IMG/VR virus record: IMGVR_UViG_3300030328_002527
Location: 1-29,357 of that record
Origin: a virus
Direction: 5' to 3' (one strand)
DNA: 29,357 nucleotides
The notes below the pieces were generated by a model, which was not told where the DNA came from, ran no database searches, and was given only the letters and a program-made list of their open reading frames with translations. Of this stretch, positions 17,052 to 24,709 are shown piece by piece (the first letter of the stretch is position 1; each line of letters starts with the position of its first letter). The position numbers were made by a program, and so were the translations under genes.

Positions 17052-17465
17052 CTATAAGTTTTTATATTCTTCTGTAGCGTCAAAACTAGGACAAGCTTTG
17101 TTAGCAAAATCTCTATGTCCATGAATAACTGCTTCTGGATACATTGCTTTTAATGTTCTAAGGACTGCCATTAAAGCTTCTTTTTGACAATCTAGTCTAG
17201 TATCTTTCGGGGTCTTACCATCTGCTTCTACGCCTCCGCAATAACAAATACCAATACTGTTTCTATTCTGACCCTTCGAGTGAGCCCCGATTTTAGCTAT
17301 GTCTCTACCTTTGTGTATTTCACCATATAAGTCTATGTAGAAATGATAGCCTATGTCGCTCCAGCCTCTACCATCAACGTGCCAACTACGTATAGTATCT
17401 ACAGTGTAGTTTTCACCCTCTCTAGTTGCTGAGCAATGTACAATTATTTTATTTATCTGTCTCAT
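17052..17465 (-). CDS. N-acetylmuramoyl-L-alanine amidase (T7 lysozyme-like endolysin)
   Basis: This 137-aa protein is a single Amidase_2 domain that cuts the amide between muramic acid and the peptide stem. Zinc ligands by alignment with T7 lysozyme are H10 (KIIVHCSAT), H117 (HGHRDF) and C125 (KACPSFD). The catalytic Tyr is Y40 (SDIGYHFYID) and the accessory Lys is K123. Length is near that of T7 lysozyme (~150), without a cell-wall-binding domain. There is no signal peptide, so export needs a holin; holin-like membrane proteins are encoded nearby at 15160, 16613 and 17833. It is in the late operon, ten bases after the previous gene. All key residues are present. Confidence 0.93.
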   Translation of the reverse strand: MRQINKIIVHCSATREGENYTVDTIRSWHVDGRGWSDIGYHFYIDLYGEIHKGRDIAKIGAHSKGQNRNSIGICYCGGVEADGKTPKDTRLDCQKEALMAVLRTLKAMYPEAVIHGHRDFANKACPSFDATEEYKNL

Positions 17466-17474
17466 AATATTTTT

Positions 17475-17840
17475 TTAAGGCCAAGAATAAGCGGATGTTG
17501 AGTTTGAGGTATTCACACCTTGAACCTGTTGACCTCCTTGAGAAGGAGCATTAGTAGGACTCATAACTGAAGGACCAGCTTGATTAGGATCAGTTGTGTA
17601 AGTTTGGTTATCTTTTTTAGGTTTTTTAGGTTTATTTGATTTACCCTTATGTATGGCATCATACTCACCTCTAGCACTAAACACACCACCCCAAGCACTG
17701 TTTGCAAAAGGTTGCAAAGCATTAAACTTAGTATAATCTTCTTCACCTGCTCTAATACCAAACCTTAATGGATTAGTTAATCCTTTTGGTTGTACACCAG
17801 TATGATGAGATGGATATCCTTTCATTTCAAATTTACTCAT
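17475..17840 (-). CDS. Hypothetical protein with FEMKGYPxHHTGVQ N-terminus
   Basis: This 121-aa protein begins MSKFEMKGYPSHHTGVQ. Fourteen of the first 17 residues are identical to the start of the protein at 18158-18676. The middle has LRFGIRAGEEDYTKFNALQP, then GGVFSARGEYDAIHKGK. The end is low in complexity, rich in Pro/Ser/Gln (GPSVMSPTNAPSQGGQQVQG). There is no membrane segment or enzyme motif. The shared N-terminal tag suggests the two proteins are targeted or processed the same way, perhaps as minor virion components. The last 8 nt of the previous 53-aa gene overlap its start. Confidence 0.6.
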   Translation of the reverse strand: MSKFEMKGYPSHHTGVQPKGLTNPLRFGIRAGEEDYTKFNALQPFANSAWGGVFSARGEYDAIHKGKSNKPKKPKKDNQTYTTDPNQAGPSVMSPTNAPSQGGQQVQGVNTSNSTSAYSWP

Positions 17841-17994
17841 CCTTATTATTTTTTAATTTCCACCATTTATGAGCAGTGTAACCAATAGTTACACATAATA
17901 AAGTTATTTTTAATATAGGTTCTAACCAATCAAAACTAGCGATCGTGAAAGAAGTTATATTAAAACAATATAACTTTAAATCATCGACGCCCAT
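17833..17994 (-). CDS. Small single-TM membrane protein (53 aa)
   Basis: ATG at 17994-17992 opens a frame for 53 aa: MGVDDLKLYCFNITSFTIAS, a hydrophobic helix around LEPILKITLLCVTIGYTAHK (~25-44), and a basic-acidic tail KLKNNKDE. The start overlaps the upstream stop as TAATG, and the end overlaps the next gene by 8 nt. Size, one membrane helix and a position next to the amidase make it a candidate holin, antiholin or spanin-like accessory. No family match is claimed. Confidence 0.68.
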   Translation of the reverse strand: MGVDDLKLYCFNITSFTIASFDWLEPILKITLLCVTIGYTAHKWWKLKNNKDE

Positions 17995-18152
17995 TACTTG
18001 TTTGCATTAAGAACAGCGTTCCCTTTATATTCTTGTGGTTTAATTTTAAAAACCTTACCTGCAATCATTGTCTTTTCAGAATTATCTATTGGAGACATCT
18101 TGTGCATTACACATACTCCTGCTGGTTTTTGTTCGTATCCTTCGCTTGGCAT
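17994..18152 (-). CDS. Small hypothetical protein (52 aa)
   Basis: ATG at 18152-18150 gives MPSEGYEQKPAGVCVMHKMS and ends EYKGNAVLNANK (52 aa), with a TAA that overlaps the next start as TAATG. It is moderately basic and soluble. It follows the glycine-zipper gene by 5 nt and fills a stretch that otherwise would be empty. No known motif is seen. Tight coupling on the 3' side supports that it is real. Confidence 0.62.
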   Translation of the reverse strand: MPSEGYEQKPAGVCVMHKMSPIDNSEKTMIAGKVFKIKPQEYKGNAVLNANK

Positions 18153-18157
18153 AATAA

Positions 18158-18676
18158 TTATTTTTTTCTATTAATTAATCTTTTTCTGTCTTCTATAACT
18201 TTGTATATACCTCCTGTTTTAGTAACTGGAGAATATAATCTAGCTAAATCTTGTGGTTGACTAGAAATTGGCGTTGATGTAGGAGGAGGTGCAGAACCCA
18301 TTTGCACAACCCCAACATTAGCTTGGTGTTCTCTCTCTTTAGCCGCATCAAACTTTTTCTTGTCAAAATCTTGTTTTCTTTGTATTTTTTCTGCTTCTCT
18401 TCTAGCAGTAGCTGCACCGGCAGCAGCTTCATTAGCTTTTTTTCCTTGAGTGTAACCATATACACCACCTACAACACCTCCAATAGCCATACCCCAAGGG
18501 CCAAACATAGCTCCTGCAGCAGCTCCTTGCATAGCTCCGGATGAAGTAGATGCAGCTAAAGTTTGATTTTCTTGAGCTGTGGCTAATACAGGAGACTTAC
18601 TCTTGAAACTTACCGAGCTCTTATTCTGCACACCTGTATGGTGTACTGGAAATCCTTTCATTTCAAATTTAGCCAT
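18158..18676 (-). CDS. Glycine-zipper protein, possible DNA-ejection/internal virion protein
   Basis: This 172-aa protein starts MAKFEMKGFPVHHTGVQNKS, the tag shared with the protein at 17475-17840. Residues ~45-78 form a small-residue helix hairpin, SGAMQGAAAGAMFGPWGMAI followed by GGVVGGVYGYTQG, a glycine-zipper-like membrane or pore segment. A helical Ala/Lys-rich part then runs to ~115 (ATARREAEKIQRKQDFDKKK). The end is Pro/Ser-rich and basic (KTGGIYKVIEDRKRLINRKK). Small Gly-rich membrane-inserting proteins of this design form ejection channels in podophages such as T7, which is the basis of the suggestion. It overlaps the previous gene by 8 nt. Confidence 0.6.
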   Translation of the reverse strand: MAKFEMKGFPVHHTGVQNKSSVSFKSKSPVLATAQENQTLAASTSSGAMQGAAAGAMFGPWGMAIGGVVGGVYGYTQGKKANEAAAGAATARREAEKIQRKQDFDKKKFDAAKEREHQANVGVVQMGSAPPPTSTPISSQPQDLARLYSPVTKTGGIYKVIEDRKRLINRKK

Positions 18677-19124
18677 TACCTCTTCTTTTATCAGCGTTTA
18701 TGTTTATTATTGATTTGCTTAATACTTTGTTCATATATCCTTCACCTTTCATAATATAGTTAGATTTTTTATTTATGGGTATATCCTCATCTCCTAATAT
18801 TATTTTATATATTCTATTAAGTAAGTGTTTAAATTTTCTAGATGTGACATATATATTGTATTTTTGAGTAGTTCTATTTCTTCTCCTCCAAACAACTATC
18901 CAGTCTTCTTTTAATAATCTATTCCATCTTCTATTATCCCAACTATAAGAGTATACACCCATTTTAAAATCTTGTTTGCTGAAGAATTTTAAACCATCTA
19001 AGTACATTAACAACTCAAGGTCCGCTTCTTTAATATTACAGGTTTTAGAAGCCCATTTACGTATAATTCTGTAATGTTGTAATATCTTTATGTTTTTTAA
19101 ATCGTCTACGTCTATTTTTCTCAT
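18669..19124 (-). CDS. Winged-helix-like DNA-binding protein
   Basis: This 151-aa basic protein starts MRKIDVDDLKNIKILQHYRI. The central part has an Arg/Trp-rich segment, YSYSWDNRRWNRLLKEDWIV, then VWRRRNRTTQKYNIYVTSRK. The order of a helix bundle (IKEADLELLMYLDG), a recognition-helix-like stretch and a basic beta wing (KYNIYVTSR) resembles MarR-type winged helix proteins. I recall relatives in flavobacterial phages. A C-terminal tail (DEDIPINKKSNYIMKGEGYM) follows. It sits directly after GroES with an ATGA overlap. It could be a late regulator or virion-associated DNA-binding protein; neither is shown. Confidence 0.6.
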   Translation of the reverse strand: MRKIDVDDLKNIKILQHYRIIRKWASKTCNIKEADLELLMYLDGLKFFSKQDFKMGVYSYSWDNRRWNRLLKEDWIVVWRRRNRTTQKYNIYVTSRKFKHLLNRIYKIILGDEDIPINKKSNYIMKGEGYMNKVLSKSIININADKRRGNG

Positions 19125-19381
19125 AGAACAACAACAACATCAAACTCTTTTATAACCTTGTAATTAATACCTTTTATCTCGATATTAAAACCAGAACCTT
19201 TGTCATAATATATTTTATCACCTTTCTTTAAACCTTCAACAGATCCACCAACAACTAAAACTTCTGCTTGTCTATATCTTACGTCTTCTCTTTGAGCTTC
19301 TCCTAATATTAACCCACCTTCAGTTACTTTATTTTCTTCTTTTATTGGATCTATAACTATGTATTTACCTACTGCTCTCAT
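19121..19381 (-). CDS. groES: Co-chaperonin GroES
   Basis: This 86-aa GroES-type protein caps the chaperonin cage. YIVIDPI corresponds to the first beta strand. The mobile loop is NKVTEGGLILGEAQREDVR, carrying the GGxxL anchor (GGLIL, against GGIVL in E. coli). Then QAEVLVVGG, LKKGDKIYYDKG, FNIEIKGINYKVIKEFDVVV follow the GroES order up to the final hydrophobic strand. It is slightly shorter than E. coli GroES (97 aa); the roof loop appears reduced. Its start overlaps the groEL stop as ATGA, so it is the second gene of the pair, the opposite of the usual bacterial groES-groEL order. A tandem GroES-like protein is encoded separately at 7461-8054. Confidence 0.9.
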   Translation of the reverse strand: MRAVGKYIVIDPIKEENKVTEGGLILGEAQREDVRYRQAEVLVVGGSVEGLKKGDKIYYDKGSGFNIEIKGINYKVIKEFDVVVVL

Positions 19382-20919
19382 GCTCTTAAATTATTAATTA
19401 CACAATCAGTTGATAATATGGTTGTTGCCACAGAAGCCGCGTTTCGTAGTGCACTTTTAGTAACTAGCAAAGGATCTATTATTCCGGACTTTACCATACT
19501 TACCGTTTTACCTGTAACCACATCTAATCCTTTACCTTTAGTTTTTGGAGCTTCATAATCTAATATACCAGCGTTATCTAATATTGTCTTATAAGGAGCT
19601 TTTATAGCATTTAACAATACTTCTTCTGATATAGATTTAGGTGTTATACTGTTAGCTGCATTTAGCAAAGCAATCCCTCCTCCAGGCACTATACCTTCTT
19701 TTATCGCGGCTTTTGTAGCACAAATAGCATCTTCAACTCTATCTCTTTTTTCCTTTAGCTCTACTGCAGAATTAGCGCCAACTTTTACTGTTGCCACCTT
19801 TGCTGAAAGTCTAGCTAATCTTTTTTCATATTTTATAACATGATTAGGATTTGTAGAGTTTTTAAGTTTTTTACTAATAGATTTTATAAGTTCTGTAACT
19901 TCCTCCGGTAACTCGTTAACTTGTATTATTGTCTCTGTTTTTGTAGATACACATCTATCTACAATCCCTAAATGTTCGGGTTGTATAAGATCCATATCAT
20001 CACCTAAGTTTTCGTTTATTACAGTTGCACCAGTTAAAGCAGCTAAATCATCTAACGTATCTTTTTTGTTAACACCATAAGGTGGAGCAGCTATAACATT
20101 AACTTTAATATTTCCTTTAACCTTGTTCATAGCTAAAGCATTCATAACTTGTGGATCTATGTCTGCTATTATTAATAAACTTTTTTTTGTTTTGATAACG
20201 TGTTCCAATACAGATTGTATTCTTCTAACGTTTTCAATATTACTTTCAACTAGTAAAACTAAAGGATTTTCTAATTCTGCGGTATTATTTTCTTTATTTG
20301 TAACAAAGTGAGAACTCATATATCCAGAATCATATTGAACTCCCTCTACTTGTTCTACAACTGTTTCTGGCTTGTCATGAGTCTCCATTGTAACTATACC
20401 TGTTTCATCAACAGATCTAAATGCATGACCAATGAGTTGGCCTAGCTCACGGTCGTTATTAGCTGATATAGTAGCTACTTGTTCTATTCTACCACCTTCA
20501 ACTTTAGAAGATATTTTCTCAAGGTAAGACACTACTTTGTCAACAGCTAAATTAATTCCTTCTTTTAAATTTCGCGGATTTTCCGATTTTATCACTTTGT
20601 ATGCTTCACATAATATAGCGTGTGCTAAAACCGTGGCAGTCGTCGTTCCGTCGCCTGCTTCTCTTACTGTTTTTCTAGCTGCTTCTTTTAAAAGCTTTGC
20701 ACCCATATTTTCTACAGGATCTAGTAATACAACTGAATCAGCCACTGTAACTCCGTCTTTTGTTATTTGTGGTTCTCCTGATCCGTCTTCCATTATTACA
20801 CACTTGCCGCTAGCTCCTAACGTGGAGCTAACAGCTTTAGTGAGTTTATCAATACCTTCGAATATTTTATTTTTAGCATCATCTCCGAAGTTAAGATGCT
20901 TTACAATTGTTTCACTCAT
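19378..20919 (-). CDS. groEL: Chaperonin GroEL (60 kDa)
   Basis: This 513-aa group I chaperonin subunit folds proteins inside a double ring. The ATP-binding and catalytic residues are present: QITKDG with D55 (E. coli D52), AGDGTTTATVLAHAI with D90 (D87), and RVEDAICATKAAIKEG with D397 (D398), then VPGGGIALL. In the apical domain, DSGYMSSHFVTNK aligns with the Y199/Y203/F204 substrate patch. Here Y203 is His (H204), and L234 is Gln (Q235), while Y200 and F205 are kept. The protein ends CVINNLRA, without the flexible Gly-Gly-Met tail, which accounts for much of the 35-residue shortfall against E. coli (548). The identity is secure. The substrate is likely a phage virion protein, which is inference. 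Confidence 0.95.
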   Translation of the reverse strand: MSETIVKHLNFGDDAKNKIFEGIDKLTKAVSSTLGASGKCVIMEDGSGEPQITKDGVTVADSVVLLDPVENMGAKLLKEAARKTVREAGDGTTTATVLAHAILCEAYKVIKSENPRNLKEGINLAVDKVVSYLEKISSKVEGGRIEQVATISANNDRELGQLIGHAFRSVDETGIVTMETHDKPETVVEQVEGVQYDSGYMSSHFVTNKENNTAELENPLVLLVESNIENVRRIQSVLEHVIKTKKSLLIIADIDPQVMNALAMNKVKGNIKVNVIAAPPYGVNKKDTLDDLAALTGATVINENLGDDMDLIQPEHLGIVDRCVSTKTETIIQVNELPEEVTELIKSISKKLKNSTNPNHVIKYEKRLARLSAKVATVKVGANSAVELKEKRDRVEDAICATKAAIKEGIVPGGGIALLNAANSITPKSISEEVLLNAIKAPYKTILDNAGILDYEAPKTKGKGLDVVTGKTVSMVKSGIIDPLLVTKSALRNAASVATTILSTDCVINNLRA

Positions 20920-20960
20920 TTGATTAAATTAAATTAGATTTGATTTTTTGTGTCTTTATA

Positions 20961-22082
20961 TCATGACTCGTCTAAATTTTGCCAACTTACAATTATTTCA
21001 GCTTGTGCTAGAGCAGCATCTGTCATTTGAATTTTATATCCAGCAGCTTGCAGCGCATAGACAACAGTGTTTGGTAGCGCTCCAAAAGAAGCTTCAAAAT
21101 TACCTTTCGATGCTTCTTCATATATTTTTTGAGCAACTACTTTAGTTGACCATGTATTAGCTAAAGCTAAATCAGCTGCTTCACTAGCATTGAGATAATA
21201 AGGGTTAAGATCCTTTGCTCTACCCGCTTCAACCCATTTTGATCTTTCAGATTTTTCAGGATCAGTAGCATTTAGCTCATCATCGATAACACCTTTCATT
21301 ACAACATTAGCTTCATTGATTACAGAGATGTTTGCAGGTTGTCTAAAGAAAACTCTAGTCTCGTCTTCTTTAGGAATGTTAGCATCTCTCCTATACTGTT
21401 GATCTTCAAAGTTATCAATAGTACTTTGGTTTTTGGCTAAAAAATCAGCATACTCCGCTTCAAGCGCAGCTATAGTAGAAGTTAAATCTGCTATATTTGT
21501 TTCAAGAGCAGGTATAACATCAGCTGAATTTTTCTCTCTCTCCTTGTTATCTTCTATTTGCTTTTTAGATTCTGAAACAGCTTTAGTATTTGTCTCAATT
21601 TGTACTTTAGATGAATTGATTAATGCTTCTCTAGATTCTTGCTTAGCTTTTGAAGCATTTATATACTCTTGTAATGAACTTACAACAGCTTCAGCTTTAT
21701 CAACTTTTTGTTGTTGCGCAGCTATTTGATCAGCTGTGCCACCTTCTTTTTCCAACTCTTTAAGTTTGTCTTTTTCAGCGTTTGCAGTGTTTTGTGCTTC
21801 ATCAAGTTCTGATTGAGCTTTTTCAATCTGCGCATCTGTAGATTCCATATCATTTTTTGTCTTCGCTACCAACTCTTCAAGTCTTGTTATTTCAGACTCT
21901 AATTGAGTTATGGAATCAGCTAAGTCAGCTTGAGTTTTGTCAAAATTATCTACAAATTTTTGTTCAACCTTGAGTTCATCTGTAAGTTCTTTAAACTTAG
22001 TTTTAGCCGCTTCAATTTTAGCCAATTGTTCATCTCGGCTTGCGATTAAACTTTGGTACAATTCTTTTCTTACTAATGTCAT
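20961..22082 (-). CDS. Long coiled-coil structural protein
   Basis: This 373-aa acidic protein has residues ~14-230 as an almost unbroken coiled coil (EQLAKIEAAKTKFKELTDEL, then ADLADSITQLESEITRLEEL, later AEAVVSSLQEYINASKAKQE). A compact C-terminal domain follows, with DLNPYYLNASEAADLALANT and WSTKVVAQKIYEEASKGNFE, ending NLDES. There is no membrane segment or enzyme motif. Long coiled coils of this type occur in whisker, fibre-shaft or scaffold-like phage proteins. It lies 41 nt ahead of groEL and 3 nt after a small gene, so it may be a folding client of the chaperonin, a guess from order alone. Confidence 0.65.
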   Translation of the reverse strand: MTLVRKELYQSLIASRDEQLAKIEAAKTKFKELTDELKVEQKFVDNFDKTQADLADSITQLESEITRLEELVAKTKNDMESTDAQIEKAQSELDEAQNTANAEKDKLKELEKEGGTADQIAAQQQKVDKAEAVVSSLQEYINASKAKQESREALINSSKVQIETNTKAVSESKKQIEDNKEREKNSADVIPALETNIADLTSTIAALEAEYADFLAKNQSTIDNFEDQQYRRDANIPKEDETRVFFRQPANISVINEANVVMKGVIDDELNATDPEKSERSKWVEAGRAKDLNPYYLNASEAADLALANTWSTKVVAQKIYEEASKGNFEASFGALPNTVVYALQAAGYKIQMTDAALAQAEIIVSWQNLDES

Positions 22083-22085
22083 TTT

Positions 22086-22373
22086 TTAATCATTAAATGT
22101 TTTAACTACTTTAGGTCCTTTTAAGAACTCTAATTTTTTTGTGTAATGTTCTATAGAACCATCAATAGCAGCTTCAGCGCCATCCATAGTTTCTCTTCTT
22201 GTTACATCGATCCAGTCATCTTCGTCTGGATGTTTGTACTCGGTTTGAAAAAATCCATTTGGTAACTGAACAATTCTCCAATTGCTCTTTTTGGTTATAT
22301 GTTTCCAATGGTCGATCACTCTTTGATCTGGTTGTGTAGCAGCTCTAAAGCCGCTGGTGTATAAAAACGTCAT
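22086..22373 (-). CDS. Small conserved phage protein
   Basis: This 95-aa protein begins MTFLYTSGFRAATQPDQRVI. Its middle is WRIVQLPNGFFQTEYKHPDE, then DDWIDVTRRETMDGAEAAID and an end rich in Lys (KKLEFLKGPKVVKTFND). The WRIVQLPNGFFQTEY type of segment recurs in marine phage proteins in my memory; it has no known function. It follows a 59-nt gap with a stem-loop and lies 3 nt before the coiled-coil gene. It may be an assembly partner of the fibre or coiled-coil protein. Confidence 0.65.
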   Translation of the reverse strand: MTFLYTSGFRAATQPDQRVIDHWKHITKKSNWRIVQLPNGFFQTEYKHPDEDDWIDVTRRETMDGAEAAIDGSIEHYTKKLEFLKGPKVVKTFND

Positions 22374-22408
22374 GTTATTTGGTTTTATGTTAAACGTTGG
22401 TTATTTAT

Positions 22409-22424
22409 ACTATCACTTGATAGT
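22409..22424 (-). other. Short stem-loop in gap after fibre gene
   Basis: ACTATCA and TGATAGT form a perfect 7-bp inverted repeat around a 2-nt centre (realistically 6 bp with a 4-nt loop). It lies 9 nt past the fibre stop on the leftward transcript. No U-run follows, so it is a weak attenuator or RNA-processing hairpin at best, not a convincing intrinsic terminator. Confidence 0.4.
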
Positions 22425-22432
22425 TCGGTTAT

Positions 22433-24697
22433 TTAAGCTGATACCCATTCAAAAGTAGGTAATTTAATTGGACTTCCAGCAACTCTAGTAGTCTTTGTAA
22501 TTCCTGTCAAGTCTTGTACAGGTGTGTATGATGGAAAAGCACCAAATATAGTACCAGTCACAAAACACCCACCATTTGTTAAATCACCATCTTGACTAAT
22601 TGAAAGTAGTTGCATTGTACTAGGAATTTCTAATATCATTATATAATTACCTTCTGAGAATTTATCCTGTGGAGCTGTTTGATAATTACTGTCTACGGGA
22701 ATTGCAACTCCAACATTGGTTCCAATGCCGATGCTTGCTGTTCCCCATGTTGTTAATCTATTACCACCACCTAAAGCTTCACCTATGTTTCCACTATAGA
22801 ACGCACATTTAATTACATTACTGTTTGTACCATTATTAACTATTGTTACCTTTAAATCTCCAGGTTTACCAGTTCCATTTACTGGCATTGGTATTGCTAT
22901 TTGTTGTAAAGCACTCTCAGTTTGGAAACCTGCTAGTCCAGGGTCTATACCTTTTATTACACTACCAACAAATTTTTCTGAAACAGCGGCTGTAACGTGT
23001 CCTGAAGAATTAACAGTTATGTCTGAAACTCCTATAAATGTACCTGGTGTACCAGTAAATAAATCTTTATGAGCATATGATATTGTATCTGTTGAATCAT
23101 TTCCATCTACAATTAAATCTGTATTTGTTACAGATGCAGAGTTAGCGGCCATTTTAACAGCTACTACTGGTGAAAGACCACTTGAAACTAGATCTATAGA
23201 AGCATAAGGATTAGCTCCTTGAGATGGTACTTGTATAGTATAAGTAGTATCTGTATCAGCTATAGTAGCCCATTGCCCATCTCCTTGTGCTGTAACACAT
23301 TTTAAGTATTTACCAACAGATTCGCTACCATCTACTAATCTAACAGCATAAGCTTCACCTGCTCCACTATTGCTAGCAGTAAACACACCAGCTATATTTA
23401 ATCCCTCTCTAGCACTTGTAGAAGTACCTGTTATAGCAAATGCATTACCAGATGACAGTGTAGATGACATATTAGCTTTAAGAGCTACAATTTCACCTGT
23501 ACCAGTATATTCTGTTCCTGCTAGGAAACTACCAGCGTGAGAAGCGTTGTCACCTAAACTCTGAACTGTAAGTTGTCCTTTAGTTGCTTTACCTCGTATA
23601 TAGAAAGCACATGTAGTATCTACAGCTGTTAACCCATAAGCAATAAATTGACCATCATCTAATATCGATGCATTACCTAAATTAGAACTACCTATCCATC
23701 TTGTTTGATAACCAGCGGTACCACCACCAGATACAGAGCTACTTGAAGAAGACCATTCTATAGCATTTCCTGCTGCGTTAACTGTTAGTGTTTGGTTTGC
23801 GCTTCCTAAAGCAAGTTTTTGTAATATTGTTGGTGCGCTATTATCGTAGAAGAATAGACACTTATCATCACTAGCACTAAAAGATGTTATACCAGTACCA
23901 CCAGACGATGCGTTTAGTGTTCCTGTTAGTACAACAGCGCCTGTGCCAGGATCTGTACCACTAGCTTGTAATCCTGTTGTTCCACCAGACCAAGAAGAAA
24001 CACCCGTTGTAATAGTAGAGAACGTAGCATTACCACTTGCATCTATAGCAAGTACTTGGCCAAGTGTTCCACTACTAGCGTTTGTTAATGTATCTATTGC
24101 TTGCTGTTGTGTCCATGTACCAGCTGTAGTGCCATCCCAAGTTCCACCATAAGCTACTTTAAGTCTAGATGTATCTGCAGCAGTTATATCACCTGAGTTT
24201 AAAATTGGTCCACCTGTAAAAGCAAGACCAGTGTTTCCACCTAATACGTTAACCGATGTAACAGTACCACCAGTTGTAATGGTTGTCCATTGTGGAACCG
24301 GTGTAGTATCCGCTGACATTGCTAATATTTGATTTGCCGTACCTGGAGATAACTTAGTTAAAGCACCTGAGGCATCTGATAAAATCATTTCATAAGCACC
24401 GTACGAATTAAAACCTGTACCACCAAAGCCTTGGTTTAAAACGCCGCCTAATGTAAATGTACCATTAGTAGTTATCGGATTACCATTAGTAGCTGTTACG
24501 GTTATACCAGTGCTACCACCACTAAGCTCAACACTTGTTACAGTTCCTCCACCTGGTACTAAGGCTGGTATTAGATCTGTTATTTGCTTTACCGTTATTT
24601 GTTTCGTTGGTTTATCCTTTGCTGAAACATCACTTACAAGCAGTAAATCTTCTTGCTGTAAGTTAGTTAAAGTTGGATAACTAAATATTATTGCCAT
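22433..24697 (-). CDS. Second long tail-fibre / appendage protein
   Basis: This 754-aa protein has the same building style as the 872-aa fibre. The N-terminus (FSYPTLTNLQQEDLLLVSDV, ITVKQITDLIPALVPGGG) is an attachment-like module. GGTVTSVELSGGSTGITVTA and related Gly/Thr-rich repeats follow, then GGTGITSFSASDDKCLFFYD and ANQTLTVNAAGNAIEW. A segment GYQTRWIGSSNLGNASILDD through SVGKYLKCVTAQGDGQWATI parallels the YVAKF...GKFLKCVDANGYANWAT segment of the other fibre. The C-terminal ~180 residues (PVNGTGKPGDLKVTIVNNGT onward) are unrelated and may be the receptor-binding tip. It is the second gene of the leftward block. Two divergent fibres imply dual or branched attachment. Confidence 0.77.
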   Translation of the reverse strand: MAIIFSYPTLTNLQQEDLLLVSDVSAKDKPTKQITVKQITDLIPALVPGGGTVTSVELSGGSTGITVTATNGNPITTNGTFTLGGVLNQGFGGTGFNSYGAYEMILSDASGALTKLSPGTANQILAMSADTTPVPQWTTITTGGTVTSVNVLGGNTGLAFTGGPILNSGDITAADTSRLKVAYGGTWDGTTAGTWTQQQAIDTLTNASSGTLGQVLAIDASGNATFSTITTGVSSWSGGTTGLQASGTDPGTGAVVLTGTLNASSGGTGITSFSASDDKCLFFYDNSAPTILQKLALGSANQTLTVNAAGNAIEWSSSSSSVSGGGTAGYQTRWIGSSNLGNASILDDGQFIAYGLTAVDTTCAFYIRGKATKGQLTVQSLGDNASHAGSFLAGTEYTGTGEIVALKANMSSTLSSGNAFAITGTSTSAREGLNIAGVFTASNSGAGEAYAVRLVDGSESVGKYLKCVTAQGDGQWATIADTDTTYTIQVPSQGANPYASIDLVSSGLSPVVAVKMAANSASVTNTDLIVDGNDSTDTISYAHKDLFTGTPGTFIGVSDITVNSSGHVTAAVSEKFVGSVIKGIDPGLAGFQTESALQQIAIPMPVNGTGKPGDLKVTIVNNGTNSNVIKCAFYSGNIGEALGGGNRLTTWGTASIGIGTNVGVAIPVDSNYQTAPQDKFSEGNYIMILEIPSTMQLLSISQDGDLTNGGCFVTGTIFGAFPSYTPVQDLTGITKTTRVAGSPIKLPTFEWVSA

Positions 24698-24709
24698 GTC
24701 TTATCTATT

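Noticed and set aside
20537-20923. Plus-strand 128-aa frame opposite groEL
   Set aside because: Antisense to the conserved ATPase region of GroEL; composition is that of a shadow frame.
21433-21729. Plus-strand 98-aa frame opposite the coiled-coil gene
   Set aside because: Ala/Ser-rich antisense frame produced by the regular heptad codons on the other strand.
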